Assembly: GCF_019263705.2 (NCBI RefSeq)
Contig: NZ_JADQDK010000001.1
Span: 5,518,001-5,582,000, forward strand
From: Pseudonocardia abyssalis
GTDB taxonomy: Bacteria; Actinomycetota; Actinomycetes; Mycobacteriales; Pseudonocardiaceae
Direction: 5' to 3'
Length of the DNA stretch: 64,000 bases
Shown here piece by piece: positions 18,438-28,668 of the stretch (position 1 is the stretch's first letter; every line of letters starts with the position of its first letter). A model generated the notes under the pieces. That model saw nothing but the letters and a program-made list of their open reading frames with translations, was not told where the DNA came from and did not search any database. Made by a program: the position numbers and the translations under genes.

Positions 18438-19360
18438 TCCGGATCGGTACCCGTCCCAGCCGGCTCGCCGTCGCCCAGTCCGGGCACGTCGCGGAGCGGT
18501 TGCGGGCGAAGGGGCACGAGTGCGAGCTCGTGGAGATCAGCTCGCCGGGCGACCGCTCGATGGCGCCCGTCGTCGAGCTGGGCGTCGGCGTGTTCGTCTC
18601 CTCGCTGCGCGAGGCGCTGGTCGACGGCCGGATCGACGTGGCGGTGCACTCCTACAAGGACCTGCCCACCGCGCCCGACCCCCGTCTCGTGATCGCCGCC
18701 GTCCCGCCGCGGGAGGACCCCCGCGACGCTCTGGTGGCCCGCGACGGGCTGGTGCTCGGCGAGCTGCCGGTCGGGTCCCGCATCGGGACCGGGTCGCCGC
18801 GCCGGGCGTCGCAGCTGCTGGGGCTGGGCCCGGAGTGGGAGATCGTGTCGATCCGCGGCAACGTCGACACGCGCATCGGCAAGGTGCGCTCCGGCGAGCT
18901 CGACGCCGTCGTCGTGGCCGCGGCCGGGCTACGCAGGCTCGGCCGGATCGACGAAGCCACCGAGCTGCTCGATCCGGTGCAGATGCTGTCCGCACCGGCG
19001 CAGGGGGCGTTGGCGATCGAGTGCCTCGCCGACGACACCGCACTGTCCGACGCGCTCGCCTCCGCGCTCGACGACCCGCTCACGCGGGCCGCCGTGGTCG
19101 CGGAACGTGCGGTGCTGGCCACGCTGGAGGCCGGCTGTCAGGCGCCCGTCGGGGCGCTCGCCGACGTCGTCTCCGACATCGACGACGACGGCAACGTGCT
19201 CGACCGCATCTCACTACGCGCCGTGGTGGGCACCGATGACGACGCGCTGATCCGCGCGTCGATCACCGGAGACATGGACGTCGCCGAGAAGCTCGGAGCG
19301 GCACTCGCCGCGGAGCTTCTCGACTTGGGGGGCAGCTCGCTGTCCCTGGGAAACCGCTGA
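18434..19360 (+). CDS. hemC: Porphobilinogen deaminase (hydroxymethylbilane synthase)
   Basis: HemC, 308 aa, joins four porphobilinogens to hydroxymethylbilane. The N-terminal [13 protein letters not shown] and the [20 protein letters not shown] and [10 protein letters not shown] blocks supply the substrate and cofactor-binding Lys, Arg and Asp residues. The cofactor-attaching Cys is in [10 protein letters not shown] (about residue 235). Length is typical. ATG 18434 overlaps the hemA stop. Confidence 0.97.
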
Positions 19361-19379
19361 CCGGGAGTTCAGAGAACAG

Positions 19380-20918
19380 ATGAACCGAGCACCTACCACC
19401 GGACGGGTCGCCTTCGTGGGCAGCGGCCCCGGCGATCCCGGCCTGCTCACCGTGCGTGCACGGGACGCCATCGCCTCCGCGCCGCTGATCGTCACCGATC
19501 CCGACGTGCCCGAGGCCATCCTGGCGCTCGCCGCCGAGGGGGCCGAGGTGCGACCGGCCGTGGGGCAGCCCGCCGACGTCGCGCGTGACCTGGTCGCCGA
19601 GGCCCGCGCCGGGCGCACCGTGACGCGACTGGTCAGCGGCGACCCGCTGACCGTCGACGCCGTGGTGGCCGAGGCCATCGCGGTGTCCGGCGCCGAGGTG
19701 GCGTTCGACGTCGTCCCCGGGGTGCCGTCGGGCACCGCGGTGCCGGCGTACGCGGGCGTCCCGCTCGGGTCGGCGCACATCGAGGCCGACGTCCGCGCGG
19801 GCGTCGACTGGGCCGCGCTCGCCGTGGCGCCCGGTGTCCTCGTGCTGCACGCCGGCCCGACGCACCTCGCCGAGATCGCGAGCGGGCTCACCGAGCACGG
19901 CAAGGCGTCGCAGACGCCGGTCGCGGTCACCGCGAGCGGTTCGCAGACCACGCAGAAGACCGTGCAGGCCACGCTGGCCACGCTCGCGGCCGACGCCTCC
20001 GAGCTCGAGGGGCCGCTGGTCGTCACCGTCGGCGACGAGGTCGGGCTGCGCGCCGAGCTGTCCTGGTGGGAGTCGCGCGCGCTGTACGGGTGGCGCGTGC
20101 TGGTCCCGCGCACGAAGGACCAGGCCGGCGCCATGAGCGACCGCCTCGCCGTGCACGGCGCCTCCGCGGAGGAGGTGCCGACGATCGCCGTCGAGCCGCC
20201 GCGGTCGCCCACGCAGATGGAGCGCGCCGTCAAGGGGCTCGTCGACGGGCGTTACCAGTGGGTCGTGTTCACCTCGACCAACGCGGTCAAGGCCGTGTGG
20301 GAGAAGTTCGCGGAGTTCGGCCTCGACGCCCGCGCGTTCTCCGGCGTCAAGATCGCCTGCGTCGGCACGGCCACCGCGGAGAAGGTGCGCGGCTTCGGCA
20401 TCGTGCCCGAGCTGGTGCCCGACATCGAGGAGTCGCAGGAGTCCAGCTCCGAGGGGCTGCTCGGGATCTTCCCGCCGTACGACGACGTGCTCGACCCGGT
20501 GGACCGCGTCCTGCTCCCGCGCGCCGACATCGCCACCGAGACACTCGCCGCCGGTCTGCGCGACCGCGGCTGGGAGATCGACGACGTCACCGCCTACCGC
20601 ACCGTCCGGGCCGCGCCGCCGCCCGCGCCGATCCGCGAGGCGATCAAGACCGGCGGGTTCGACGCGGTGTGCTTCACCAGCTCCAGCACCGTGCGCAACC
20701 TCGTCGGCATCGCGGGCAAGCCCCACGCCCGCACGATCGTCGCGTGCATCGGCCCGCAGACGGCGGAGACGGCCCGCGAGTTCGGGCTGCGCGTCGACGT
20801 GCAGCCGGAGGAGGCCAGGGTCCCGGCCCTGGTCGACGCGCTGGCCGCCCACGCCGCGAGGCTTCGGGCCGAAGGTGCGTTGCCCCCGCCCCGCAAGGCG
20901 AAGGCCCGCCGCCGCTGA
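19380..20918 (+). CDS. hemD: Fused uroporphyrinogen-III methyltransferase-like / uroporphyrinogen-III synthase
   Basis: A 512-aa two-domain protein. Residues about 1-240 form a tetrapyrrole methylase fold, with FVGSGPGDPGLLTVRA and LVSGDPLTVD loops. Residues about 245-500 are the HemD domain (LVPRTKDQAGAMSDRLAVHGA, FTSTNAVKAVWEKF, PRADIATETLAAGL, DAVCFTSSSTVRN, ACIGPQTAETA), which closes hydroxymethylbilane to uroporphyrinogen III. Such fusions are common in actinobacteria (compare Rv0511). Whether the methylase half is active towards siroheme is unclear. The protein ends in a Lys/Arg-rich tail. It follows hemC by 19 bp and is closed by a strong hairpin. Confidence 0.93.
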   Translation: MNRAPTTGRVAFVGSGPGDPGLLTVRARDAIASAPLIVTDPDVPEAILALAAEGAEVRPAVGQPADVARDLVAEARAGRTVTRLVSGDPLTVDAVVAEAIAVSGAEVAFDVVPGVPSGTAVPAYAGVPLGSAHIEADVRAGVDWAALAVAPGVLVLHAGPTHLAEIASGLTEHGKASQTPVAVTASGSQTTQKTVQATLATLAADASELEGPLVVTVGDEVGLRAELSWWESRALYGWRVLVPRTKDQAGAMSDRLAVHGASAEEVPTIAVEPPRSPTQMERAVKGLVDGRYQWVVFTSTNAVKAVWEKFAEFGLDARAFSGVKIACVGTATAEKVRGFGIVPELVPDIEESQESSSEGLLGIFPPYDDVLDPVDRVLLPRADIATETLAAGLRDRGWEIDDVTAYRTVRAAPPPAPIREAIKTGGFDAVCFTSSSTVRNLVGIAGKPHARTIVACIGPQTAETAREFGLRVDVQPEEARVPALVDALAAHAARLRAEGALPPPRKAKARRR

Positions 20919-20935
20919 GATACGGCGACCCCCGT

Positions 20936-20979
20936 GAGTGCCACCTGAGCGCGTCAGAAGCGCTGCCCAGGTGGCACTC
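20936..20979 (+). terminator. Hairpin terminator closing the rex-hemACD operon
   Basis: GAGTGCCACCTG (20936-20947) and CAGGTGGCACTC (20968-20979) form a perfect 12-bp stem. AGCGC and GCGCT inside the loop can form an additional short stem. It starts 17 bases after the hemD stop. Confidence 0.7.
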
Positions 20980-21339
20980 GCCGTTTCGGTACGCGCTCAG
21001 AAGCCGTCCAGTTGTCCGATCGTCGCGTCGTCGGGGCCGAGGACGAGCCTTCGTGCCGTTCCGGGGACCGGATGGAGAGCCTCGGGGTCGTCGACCGGAC
21101 CTCGTTCGGATCGCCGTCGACCGGCGGTGTCGATGACCGATACCGAGGTCGACCTGCGACTCGCGACGTGGAGCCGCCAGTGCCTGCGGGTCGTTCCCGA
21201 CGGTCAGCGCGGTTCTGCTCGTGATCAGCGTTCGGGAACGGGCTGCGGGCCGGTGCCCGTTGCCCGTTCCGAAACGGTGATCATGGGCCGGGACGGAGTC
21301 GCAGGGGCGGGAGTCTGCGGCGGTCGTAGGGTGCTCCTC
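20980..21339. other. Intergenic region before hemB
   Basis: A 360-bp space with no supported gene. It contains an imperfect 21-bp-arm inverted repeat (21222-21242 and 21263-21283, 18 of 21 positions paired) that starts and ends with TGATCA. The right arm continues as TGGGCC, like a repeat at 38278-38341. The hemB promoter should lie within about 60 bp of 21340 but no clear hexamers were found. Confidence 0.5.
21222..21283. repeat. Imperfect inverted repeat (TGATCA-ended) before hemB
   Basis: The left arm TGATCAGCGTTCGGGAACGG continues one more G (21222-21242); the right arm is 21263-21283. Eighteen of 21 positions pair. The GATC-plus-TTCCG words recur in other intergenic repeats of this window (33322-33528 and 38278-38341), which suggests a related repeat family. 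Confidence 0.5.
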
Positions 21340-22320
21340 ATGGCGTTCCCCACCCAGCGGCCCCGTCGGCTGCGGTCCACCCCGGCACTGCGGCGGCTCG
21401 TCTCCGAGACCGACCTGCGCCCGCGGCACCTCGTGCTCCCGCTGTTCGTGCGGGAGGGGATCGCCGAGCCCGTGCCGATCGCGTCGATGCCGGGGGTCGT
21501 GCAGCACAGCCGCGACTCGCTGCGGAAGGCGTGCGTCGAGGCCGTGGAGGCGGGCGTCGGGGGGCTGATGCTGTTCGGCGTCCCGGCGGTGCGCGACGCA
21601 GGAGGCAGCGCGGGCGTCGACCCGGACGGGGTGCTCAACGCGGCCCTGCGCGACGTCCGGGCCGAGATCGGCGAGGCGTCGGTGCTGATGGCCGACACCT
21701 GCCTCGACGAGTTCACCGACCACGGCCACTGCGGCGTCCTCGACGCCGACGGGGCCGTCGACAACGACGCCACCCTCGCCGTCTACGCGCAGATGGCCGT
21801 GGCGCAGGCCGACGCCGGGGCCCACCTGCTCGGCCCCAGCGGGATGATGGACGGCCAGGTCGGGGTCATCCGCGACGCGCTCGACGCCGCCGGGCACCCC
21901 GACACCGGCATCCTGGCCTACACCGCGAAGTACGCGTCGGCGTTCTTCGGGCCGTTCCGCGAGGCCGTCGACTCGCAGCTGAAGGGCGACCGCAAGACCT
22001 ACCAGCAGGACCCGGGCAACGTCCGCGAGTCGCTGCGTGAGCTGGCTATGGACCTCGACGAGGGCGCCGACATGGTGATGGTCAAGCCCGCGATGTCCTA
22101 CCTCGACGTCCTGCGCGCGGTGGCCGAGGTCGCCGACGTGCCGGTGGCGGCGTACCAGGTGTCGGGGGAGTACGCGATGGTCGAGGCGGCGGCGGCCAAC
22201 GGCTGGATCGACCGCGAGCGGACGATCACCGAGACACTCACCTCGATCCGCCGCGCCGGCGCCGACGTCGTCCTCACGTACTGGGCCACCGAAGTGGCGT
22301 TGCGACTCGGTCGCGGCTGA
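21340..22320 (+). CDS. hemB: Delta-aminolevulinic acid dehydratase (porphobilinogen synthase)
   Basis: HemB, 326 aa, condenses two 5-aminolevulinates to porphobilinogen. The active-site Lys residues are in [14 protein letters not shown] and [12 protein letters not shown]. The metal-site region [15 protein letters not shown] retains two Cys and a His, so a Zn-type site is possible. ATG 21340 is the natural start ([20 protein letters not shown]). It is separated from hemD by a terminator and 360 bp, so unlike hemACD it probably has its own promoter. Confidence 0.97.
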   Translation: MAFPTQRPRRLRSTPALRRLVSETDLRPRHLVLPLFVREGIAEPVPIASMPGVVQHSRDSLRKACVEAVEAGVGGLMLFGVPAVRDAGGSAGVDPDGVLNAALRDVRAEIGEASVLMADTCLDEFTDHGHCGVLDADGAVDNDATLAVYAQMAVAQADAGAHLLGPSGMMDGQVGVIRDALDAAGHPDTGILAYTAKYASAFFGPFREAVDSQLKGDRKTYQQDPGNVRESLRELAMDLDEGADMVMVKPAMSYLDVLRAVAEVADVPVAAYQVSGEYAMVEAAAANGWIDRERTITETLTSIRRAGADVVLTYWATEVALRLGRG

Positions 22321-22420
22321 GTGTCGAGGGCCTCTCACCGGCGGTTTCCGGGTGTACGGTGGCGCCGCCAGTGATCACGGGGCTTCTGCGAAGCGCCGAG
22401 CGAGCGCACCGAGGAGAACG

Positions 22421-22876
22421 ATGAGCTACGACCCCGCAGGCGGCCAGCCCGGAGGACAGGGTTGGCAGGGAGGGCAGCAGCCCCCGTACCCGCCGCCTCC
22501 CGGTGGCTACGGCCAGCAGCCGCCCGCAGGCTGGGGCCCGCCCCCCGGTGTCGGCCCCGGTGGCCCCGGCCCCGGTGGCGGCCAGGGCTCTCCCGACGCG
22601 AAGAGCTTCTTCTCGGCGCTGTTCGACTTCAGCTTCAACAGCTTCGCGACGCCCGGCCTGATCCGGATCCTCTACATCATCGGCACCGTGCTGATCGTGC
22701 TCGGCTGGCTCGGCTACGTCGTGGTCGGCTTCTCCGCGCTCGGCGCCGCCGCCGGCATCGGCATCCTGATCGTCGGCGCGATCTTCGCGCTGTTCACGAT
22801 CGCGCTGCTGCGCGTGTCGCTGGAGTTCTACTACGCCGTCGTGCGCATGTCCGAGGACATCCACAACCGTCGGTGA
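22421..22876 (+). CDS. DUF4282 domain membrane protein
   Basis: A 151-aa protein with a Gly/Pro/Gln-rich N-terminal 65 residues, then the DUF4282 core: KSFFSALFDFSFNSFATPGLIRILY, followed by two membrane segments and RVSLEFYYAVVRMSEDIH. The function is unknown; the N-terminal region may be a cytoplasmic interaction segment. ATG 22421 is preceded by GAGGAG. The next gene, 64 bp downstream, encodes a membrane protein with a similar low-complexity head. Confidence 0.85.
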   Translation: MSYDPAGGQPGGQGWQGGQQPPYPPPPGGYGQQPPAGWGPPPGVGPGGPGPGGGQGSPDAKSFFSALFDFSFNSFATPGLIRILYIIGTVLIVLGWLGYVVVGFSALGAAAGIGILIVGAIFALFTIALLRVSLEFYYAVVRMSEDIHNRR

Positions 22877-22940
22877 CGATCATGGTCCCGGTCCGGGGAG
22901 CCGCGTGGACAGCGCCCGGGCCGGGACATACGGTGGCGTC

Positions 22941-23654
22941 GTGAGCACACCGTCGGACCCCGCGCAAGGCCAGCCCGACCCCGGTCAGCAGGGGCGGCCG
23001 GCCTACGGCACCGGGTACGGCGGTGTGCAGTACCCGTACCCGGAGGGCCAGGCCCCGGCGCCGCAGCCGCCGGTCCAGCCGTACCCGGGGCCGGCGAACC
23101 AGGGCCAGAGCTACCCGTACAACCCCTACGGCCAGGCGTCGCCGTACGGCCAGTCGCCCTACGGCGGCTACCCGGCCGGTCTCGACGACAAGGCGTCGGG
23201 CCCGGTCACCCGTCCGGGGATCATGGTCCTCGCACTGGTGCTGAAGGTCCTCGCGGCCCTGCCCTACCTCGCGTTCGGCGTGCTGTTCCTGGTGGTGCCG
23301 CTCGACGCCTCGTTGATCCCGCCGGAGCTGCTCGACGCGCCGGAGCTGGCCGAGGCCGGGCTGACGACGGAGACGCTGCTGTCGGTCGTCCGGGTGATCG
23401 GCGGGTTCTTCGCGGTCCTGGCCGTGCTCTACATCCTGTTCGCGGTGCTGGCGTTCGCCGGCCGCAACTGGTCGCGCATCCTCGTCACCGTCATGACCGT
23501 GGGGTTCGCCCTGTTCCTGCTGTTCGCGGCGGTCTCGGGCGGTGCGGCCGACCCGGCGAGCGCGGCGATCCTGCTCGGGCCGGTCGCCCTGGCCGTCGCG
23601 GGCGTGGTGATCCTGTTCCTGCCCGCGTCCAACGCCTACTTCTCCCGGCGCTGA
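22941..23654 (+). CDS. Four-segment membrane protein with Tyr/Pro/Gln-rich N-terminus
   Basis: A 237-aa protein of unknown function. Residues 1-95 are rich in Pro, Gly, Gln and Tyr ([16 protein letters not shown]), followed by four predicted membrane segments with a Leu/Glu-rich loop ([20 protein letters not shown]) between the first two. It resembles the preceding DUF4282 protein in layout but not in sequence. GTG 22941 is preceded by GGTGGCGTC, without a strong ribosome-binding site. It lies between hemB and hemL, as small membrane-protein genes do in mycobacteria. Confidence 0.78.
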   Translation: MSTPSDPAQGQPDPGQQGRPAYGTGYGGVQYPYPEGQAPAPQPPVQPYPGPANQGQSYPYNPYGQASPYGQSPYGGYPAGLDDKASGPVTRPGIMVLALVLKVLAALPYLAFGVLFLVVPLDASLIPPELLDAPELAEAGLTTETLLSVVRVIGGFFAVLAVLYILFAVLAFAGRNWSRILVTVMTVGFALFLLFAAVSGGAADPASAAILLGPVALAVAGVVILFLPASNAYFSRR

Positions 23655-23697
23655 GCCGCCCGCGCGGCCGGTCCGCGCGGATGTGAGACTGGCGGCC

Positions 23698-25017
23698 GTG
23701 GCCTCACGCACGACGTCGTCCCAGGAACTGTTCGCCCGCGCCTCCGCCGTGATCCCGGGCGGGGTCAACTCCCCGGTCCGGGCGTTCACCTCGGTGGGGG
23801 GCACGCCGCGGTTCATGACCTCGGCGCAGGGCCCGTGGCTCACCGACGCCGACGACAACACCTACGTCGACCTCATCTGCTCCTGGGGCCCGATGATCCT
23901 CGGGCACGCGCACCCGGCCGTCGTCGACGCCGTGCGCAGCGCCGCCGGGCAGGGCCTCTCGTTCGGCGCACCGACCCCCGCGGAGATCGAGCTCGCCGAG
24001 GCGATCATCGGCCGCGTCGGGCCGGTGGAGCAGGTGCGGCTGGTCAACTCCGGCACCGAGGCCACGATGAGCGCGATCCGGCTGGCGCGCGGCATCACCG
24101 GCCGGAAGGTGATCGTCAAGTTCGCGGGCTGCTACCACGGCCACGTCGACGCGCTGCTCGCCCAGGCCGGTTCCGGCGTCGCGACGCTCGGGCTCCCGAC
24201 CAGCCCCGGCGTCACCGGTGCGCAGGCGGCCGACACCGTCGTCCTGCCCTACAACGACCTCGCCGCCGTGCGCGCGGTGTTCGCCGAGCGCGGCTCCGAG
24301 ATCGCCTGCGTGATCACCGAGGCGGCCGCGGGCAACATGGGCGCGATCGCGCCGGTCCCCGGGTTCAACGCGGGGCTGCGCGACATCTGCCACGAGCACG
24401 GCGCGCTGTTCGTCGTCGACGAGGTGATGACGGGCTTCCGCGTCTCGTCGTCGGGCTGGTTCGGCGTCGACGGGGTGGCGGGTGACCTCTACACCTTCGG
24501 CAAGGTGATGTCCGGCGGTCTGCCCGCCGCCGCGTTCGGCGGATCCGTGGAGCACATGTCCCACCTGGCCCCGGCCGGGCCGGTCTACCAGGCGGGCACG
24601 CTGTCCGGGAACCCCGTGGCCGTCGCCGCCGGGCTCGCGACGCTGCGCGCCGCCGACGACGCCGTCTACGCCACCCTCGACGCCAACGCGAAGCGCCTCG
24701 GCACGCTGCTCGGCGACGCGCTGTCGGCGGCGGGCGTCCCGCACCGCGTGCAGTACGCGGCCTCGATGCTCTCGGTGTTCTTCACCGAGGACGAGGTGCA
24801 CGACTACGCGGGCGCGCAGGCCGCGGCGACCTGGCGCTTCCCCGCGTTCTTCCACGCGCTGCTCGAGCGCGGGGTGTACCCGCCGCCGAGCGCGTTCGAG
24901 GCCTGGTTCGTCTCCGCTGCCCTCGACGACCGGTGCTGGGAGACCATCGAGGCCGCGCTGCCCGCCGCCGCACAGGCCGCCGCCACGGCCACCTCGCCCG
25001 CCGAGGCGGGCCAGTGA
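23698..25017 (+). CDS. hemL: Glutamate-1-semialdehyde 2,1-aminomutase
   Basis: HemL, 439 aa, a PLP enzyme that isomerises glutamate-1-semialdehyde to 5-aminolevulinate, the step between HemA and HemB. Start [11 protein letters not shown], the [16 protein letters not shown] cofactor region, [11 protein letters not shown] and the PLP Lys in [18 protein letters not shown] (about residue 268) are intact. GTG 23698 gives the usual family N-terminus; GTG 23683 is an alternative. It overlaps the following phosphatase gene by GTGA. Confidence 0.97.
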   Translation: MASRTTSSQELFARASAVIPGGVNSPVRAFTSVGGTPRFMTSAQGPWLTDADDNTYVDLICSWGPMILGHAHPAVVDAVRSAAGQGLSFGAPTPAEIELAEAIIGRVGPVEQVRLVNSGTEATMSAIRLARGITGRKVIVKFAGCYHGHVDALLAQAGSGVATLGLPTSPGVTGAQAADTVVLPYNDLAAVRAVFAERGSEIACVITEAAAGNMGAIAPVPGFNAGLRDICHEHGALFVVDEVMTGFRVSSSGWFGVDGVAGDLYTFGKVMSGGLPAAAFGGSVEHMSHLAPAGPVYQAGTLSGNPVAVAAGLATLRAADDAVYATLDANAKRLGTLLGDALSAAGVPHRVQYAASMLSVFFTEDEVHDYAGAQAAATWRFPAFFHALLERGVYPPPSAFEAWFVSAALDDRCWETIEAALPAAAQAAATATSPAEAGQ

Positions 25018-25655
25018 CACGTCCAGGGACGCGCACGACCGTCCACGTCCTGCGCCACGGAGAGGTGCACAACCCCGACGGCATCCTCTACGGCCGCATT
25101 CCCGGCTTCCGGCTGTCCGACAACGGCCGTCACCAGGCCGAGCTCGTCGCGAAAGCGCTGTCGGAGGCCGACCTGGGCGCCGTCGTGGCGTCGCCGCTGC
25201 AGCGCGCGCAGGAGACCGCCGCCCCCATCGCCGCCGCGCACGGCCTCGACATCGGCACCGACGAGGGGCTGATCGAGGCGGGCAACCAGTTCGAGGGGCT
25301 CAAGGTCGCCGTCGGCGACGGTGCGCTGCGCTCGCCGCGGCACTGGCCCAAGCTGCGCGACCCGTTCACGCCGTCGTGGGGCGAGCCGTACCTGGAGATC
25401 GCGCACCGGATGCTCGGGGCCGTGCACCGCGCGCGCGAGCTGGCGCCGGGGCGCGAGGTCCTGTGCGTGTCGCACCAGCTGCCGATCTGGACGCTGCGCC
25501 GGTTCGTCACCGGGCAGCGCCTGTGGCACGACCCGCGCCGCCGCCAGTGCGGGCTGGCCTCGCTGACGACGCTGGTCTTCGACGACGCCGAGCTGACCCA
25601 GCTGCGCTACTCCGAGCCCGCGGGGGCCAGTGACCCGCGGACGACCGGCGCATGA
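25014..25655 (+). CDS. Histidine phosphatase family protein
   Basis: A 213-aa phosphoglycerate-mutase-like phosphatase, counterpart of Rv0525. [12 protein letters not shown] holds the catalytic His of the RHG motif, RAQETA supplies the second Arg, and CVSHQLPIW the second His. The substrate is unknown. It is translationally coupled to hemL (GTGA) and to the TlpA-like lipoprotein (ATGA), which links it to the cytochrome c maturation genes in one transcript. Confidence 0.88.
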   Translation: MTRPGTRTTVHVLRHGEVHNPDGILYGRIPGFRLSDNGRHQAELVAKALSEADLGAVVASPLQRAQETAAPIAAAHGLDIGTDEGLIEAGNQFEGLKVAVGDGALRSPRHWPKLRDPFTPSWGEPYLEIAHRMLGAVHRARELAPGREVLCVSHQLPIWTLRRFVTGQRLWHDPRRRQCGLASLTTLVFDDAELTQLRYSEPAGASDPRTTGA

Positions 25656-26224
25656 GACGGCTCGCCCTCGCGGTCGTCGCGGTGCTGGCGCTGGCCGGCT
25701 GTTCCACCAGCCGGGACGCCGTCGCGAACGACGGGGAGTTCACGTTCGTCGCGCCGGGCGGCCAGACCACGATCCTCTACGACCCGCCCGCCGACCGCGG
25801 TCGTGTCACCGGGATCTCCGGTGAGAGCCTGCTGAACCCCGGCACGGAGGTCGGCGTCGACGACTACCCGGGCCAGGTCGTGATCCTCAACGTCTGGGGC
25901 TCGTGGTGCGGGCCGTGCCGCGACGAGATGCCCGACCTGCAGTTCGTGCAGGACTCCGTCGAGGGGGTGTCGGTGCTCGGGCTCGACGTCCGGGACTCCC
26001 GTGACGCCGCCGCCGACTTCGTGCGCGACCGGGGGCTGACGTTCGACTCGATCTACGACAGCCCGGCCCGCACGCTCGCGCAGCTGTCGGGCTACCCGCG
26101 CAACACCACCCCGTCGACGCTGGTGCTGGACAAGCAGCACCGGGTCGCCGCGGTGTACCTGACGCAGATCCGGATCACCGAGCTGATCCCGGTCGTCGAG
26201 CGGCTGGTGGCCGAGCCCGCCTGA
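25652..26224 (+). CDS. TlpA/ResA-like thiol-disulfide lipoprotein
   Basis: A 190-aa thioredoxin-fold lipoprotein facing outside, counterpart of Rv0526. The signal sequence [17 protein letters not shown] carries a lipobox with Cys at residue 17. The redox site is WCGPC (CGPC at residues 87-90). The cis-Pro lies in NTTPSTLVLD. It should reduce apocytochrome c thiols in the System II pathway, receiving electrons from CcdA encoded immediately downstream. Confidence 0.92.
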   Translation: MRRLALAVVAVLALAGCSTSRDAVANDGEFTFVAPGGQTTILYDPPADRGRVTGISGESLLNPGTEVGVDDYPGQVVILNVWGSWCGPCRDEMPDLQFVQDSVEGVSVLGLDVRDSRDAAADFVRDRGLTFDSIYDSPARTLAQLSGYPRNTTPSTLVLDKQHRVAAVYLTQIRITELIPVVERLVAEPA

Positions 26225-26289
26225 CTCGCACTACACGTTGTAGAACCCGGCGCGCGGGACCGGGCTGGGCGGGCCTACCCTGAACCGTG

Positions 26290-27066
26290 ATGGACCCCTC
26301 GACCACCCTCGCGGTCTCCGGCCCGCTGCTGGTCGCGGCCCTCGTGGCCGTGCTGGCGGGAGCGGTGAGTTTCGCGTCCCCGTGTGTCGTCCCGCTGGTA
26401 CCCGGCTACCTCGCCTACCTCGCCGGTCTGGTGGGCGCCGACTCGCCGCCGGCCACCGCGGCGCAGGCGCAGCAGCGGCGCAGCGGGAAGTGGCGGGTGG
26501 CCGGGGCGGCGGGGCTGTTCGTCGCCGGGTTCACGGTGGTGTTCGGCGCGATCCTGACGGGCGTCGTGTGGCTCGCCGACACGCTCGTCGCGAACGAGGC
26601 GGTGCTGCAGCGCGTCGGCGGGGTCGTGATGATCGCGATGGGGCTGGCGTTCGTCGGGCTCATCCCGGTGCTGCAGAACGAGCGCCGCGTGCACTGGGTG
26701 CCGCGCGCCGGGCTGTGGGGCGCGCCGCTGCTGGGTGCGGTGTTCGGGCTGGGCTGGATCCCGTGCATCGGCCCGACGCTGGCCGGGGTCGTCGCGGTCG
26801 CCGCGGGCACCGGGGGCGGGTCGCTGCGCGGCGTCGTGCTCACGCTCGCCTACTGCGCCGGCCTCGGGCTGCCGTTCGTGATCATCGCGCTGGGGGCGTC
26901 GCGCGCCGTCACCGCGCTCGGCTGGCTGCGCCGCAACACCCGCGCCATCCAGATCGGCGGCGGCGTGCTGATGGTGGCCGTCGGCGTCCTGCTCGTCACC
27001 GGGGTGTGGGGCGGGCTGCTGGCCCAGCTGCAGGTCTCGATCGCCGGCTTCACCCCGGCGCTGTAG
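26290..27066 (+). CDS. ccdA: Cytochrome c biogenesis protein CcdA
   Basis: CcdA, 258 aa with six membrane segments, passes electrons from cytoplasmic thioredoxin to periplasm-side thiol proteins. The two redox Cys are in SPCVVPLVPGYLAYLAG and WIPCIGPTLAGV. ATG 26290 is used; GTG 26287 directly upstream is equally possible. The resB ATG follows the stop codon without a gap. Confidence 0.93.
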   Translation: MDPSTTLAVSGPLLVAALVAVLAGAVSFASPCVVPLVPGYLAYLAGLVGADSPPATAAQAQQRRSGKWRVAGAAGLFVAGFTVVFGAILTGVVWLADTLVANEAVLQRVGGVVMIAMGLAFVGLIPVLQNERRVHWVPRAGLWGAPLLGAVFGLGWIPCIGPTLAGVVAVAAGTGGGSLRGVVLTLAYCAGLGLPFVIIALGASRAVTALGWLRRNTRAIQIGGGVLMVAVGVLLVTGVWGGLLAQLQVSIAGFTPAL

Positions 27067-28668
27067 ATGGTCACCGACACGCCCGTCCGGCCCACCCCGC
27101 CGCGCACACCCCCGCCGGGCTGGATCGCGCTGCGCAACGCCTGGCGCGCGCTGACGTCCATGCGCACCGCGCTGATCCTGCTGTTCCTGCTGGCCGTCGC
27201 GGCGATGCCGGGGGCGCTGTTGCCGCAGCGCTCGCTCAACCAGCGTCTCGTCGACCAGTACTTCGTCGACTACCCGACGCTCGCGCCGCTGCTCGACCGC
27301 GTCGACGCGTTCGACGTGTTCGCCGCCCCGTGGTTCGCCGCGATCTACCTGCTGCTGATGGTGTCGCTGATCGGGTGCGTCCTGCCCCGCACCGTCGACG
27401 ACGCCCGCGCGCTGCGCGCGAAACCCGTCGCCACCCCGCGCAACCTCGCCCGGCTGCCGCACCACGGCGCGGGCACCCTCGACGCCGACCTCGACGGGGC
27501 CGCCGAGCGGGTGCGCGGGCAGCTGCGCGGCTGGCGGGTCGCCGAGCGCGAGGAGGACGGCGGGCGCCGCACGTTCTCCGCGGAGAAGGGCTACTCGCGG
27601 GAGATCGGCAACCTGGTCTTCCACCTGTCGCTGGTGGGGCTGCTGATCGGGTTCGCGGCCGGCAAGCTGTTCGGCTACGAGGGGCAGGTGATCGTGCCCG
27701 CGGGCGGCGGGGAGTTCTGCAACACCGGGATCCTCGGCTACGACTCCTTCCGTGCCGGCACGCTCGTCGACGGCACCGACCTCGCGCCGTTCTGCGTCCG
27801 CGTCGACGACTTCACCGCCACCTACCTGCCCACCGGCCAGCCCGACCGCTACGACGCCGCCCTGAGCTACCAGACCGGCGACGACCTCGACACCGGCAGC
27901 GCCGACGCGTGGCGTTCGTTCCCGCTGTCGGTCAACAACCCGCTGCGCACCGACGGCGCCCGCGTCTACCTGCTGGGCAACGGGTACGCGCCGATCTTCA
28001 CCGTCACCTTCCCCAACGGCGACGTCCGCACCGGCGACGTCCAGTGGCGTCCCGTCGACCAGGCGACGCTGCTGTCGGAGGGGGCCACGAAGTTCGAGCC
28101 GCCCGGCGTCACCGACGAGGAGCAGCGGCGCACCGGGCAGCTCGCGATCACCGGGCTGCTCGCGCCCACGACGTCCGGCGGCACCGTCGTCACCTCGGTG
28201 TTCCCCGACCTGCGCGACCCGGAGGTCGCGATCGACGTGCTGCGTGGTGACCTCGGCCTCGACGACGGCCGCGGTCAGTCGATCTTCGAGGTGGACCAGG
28301 CGCAGGTCGACTCCGGCGAGCTGGTGCGGGTGGCACGGGAGAACCTGGTGCCGGGGCAGAGCCTCACGCTCGACGACGGCACGCAGATCCGGTTCGACGG
28401 CGTGCGCAAGTGGGTCAACCTGCAGATCAGCCACGATCCCGGCCAGATCTGGGTACTGGTGTTCGCGGTGACGATGCTGACCGGTCTCGCGGCCTCGCTG
28501 GGGGTCCGGCGCCGCCGGTTCTGGGCCCGGCTCACCCCCTCCGACCAGCCCGGACGTAGCGTGGTGGAGCTCGGTGGGCTCGCCCGCACCGACCGCGCCG
28601 GGTACGGCGAGGAGTTCGACCGCCTCCGGGCGGACCTGTTGGAACCCCACGTGGTGAAGGACGCCTGA
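27067..28668 (+). CDS. resB: Cytochrome c biogenesis protein ResB
   Basis: ResB, 533 aa, one half of the System II heme-export and cytochrome c synthetase complex, counterpart of Rv0528. Three membrane segments lie near the N-terminus (LILLFLLAVAAMPGALLP, MVSLIGCVLPR, IGNLVFHLSLVGLLIGFAAGK), then a large extracytoplasmic domain, then a C-terminal segment (WVLVFAVTMLTGLAASLGV). The conserved His of NLVFHLSLVG is present. It overlaps ccsB by TGATG, so the two partners are translationally coupled. Confidence 0.94.
   Translation: MVTDTPVRPTPPRTPPPGWIALRNAWRALTSMRTALILLFLLAVAAMPGALLPQRSLNQRLVDQYFVDYPTLAPLLDRVDAFDVFAAPWFAAIYLLLMVSLIGCVLPRTVDDARALRAKPVATPRNLARLPHHGAGTLDADLDGAAERVRGQLRGWRVAEREEDGGRRTFSAEKGYSREIGNLVFHLSLVGLLIGFAAGKLFGYEGQVIVPAGGGEFCNTGILGYDSFRAGTLVDGTDLAPFCVRVDDFTATYLPTGQPDRYDAALSYQTGDDLDTGSADAWRSFPLSVNNPLRTDGARVYLLGNGYAPIFTVTFPNGDVRTGDVQWRPVDQATLLSEGATKFEPPGVTDEEQRRTGQLAITGLLAPTTSGGTVVTSVFPDLRDPEVAIDVLRGDLGLDDGRGQSIFEVDQAQVDSGELVRVARENLVPGQSLTLDDGTQIRFDGVRKWVNLQISHDPGQIWVLVFAVTMLTGLAASLGVRRRRFWARLTPSDQPGRSVVELGGLARTDRAGYGEEFDRLRADLLEPHVVKDA

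Noticed and set aside
21012..21224. Possible small gene between hemD and hemB
   Set aside because: The translation has no recognisable pattern and ends inside an inverted repeat; no ribosome-binding site.
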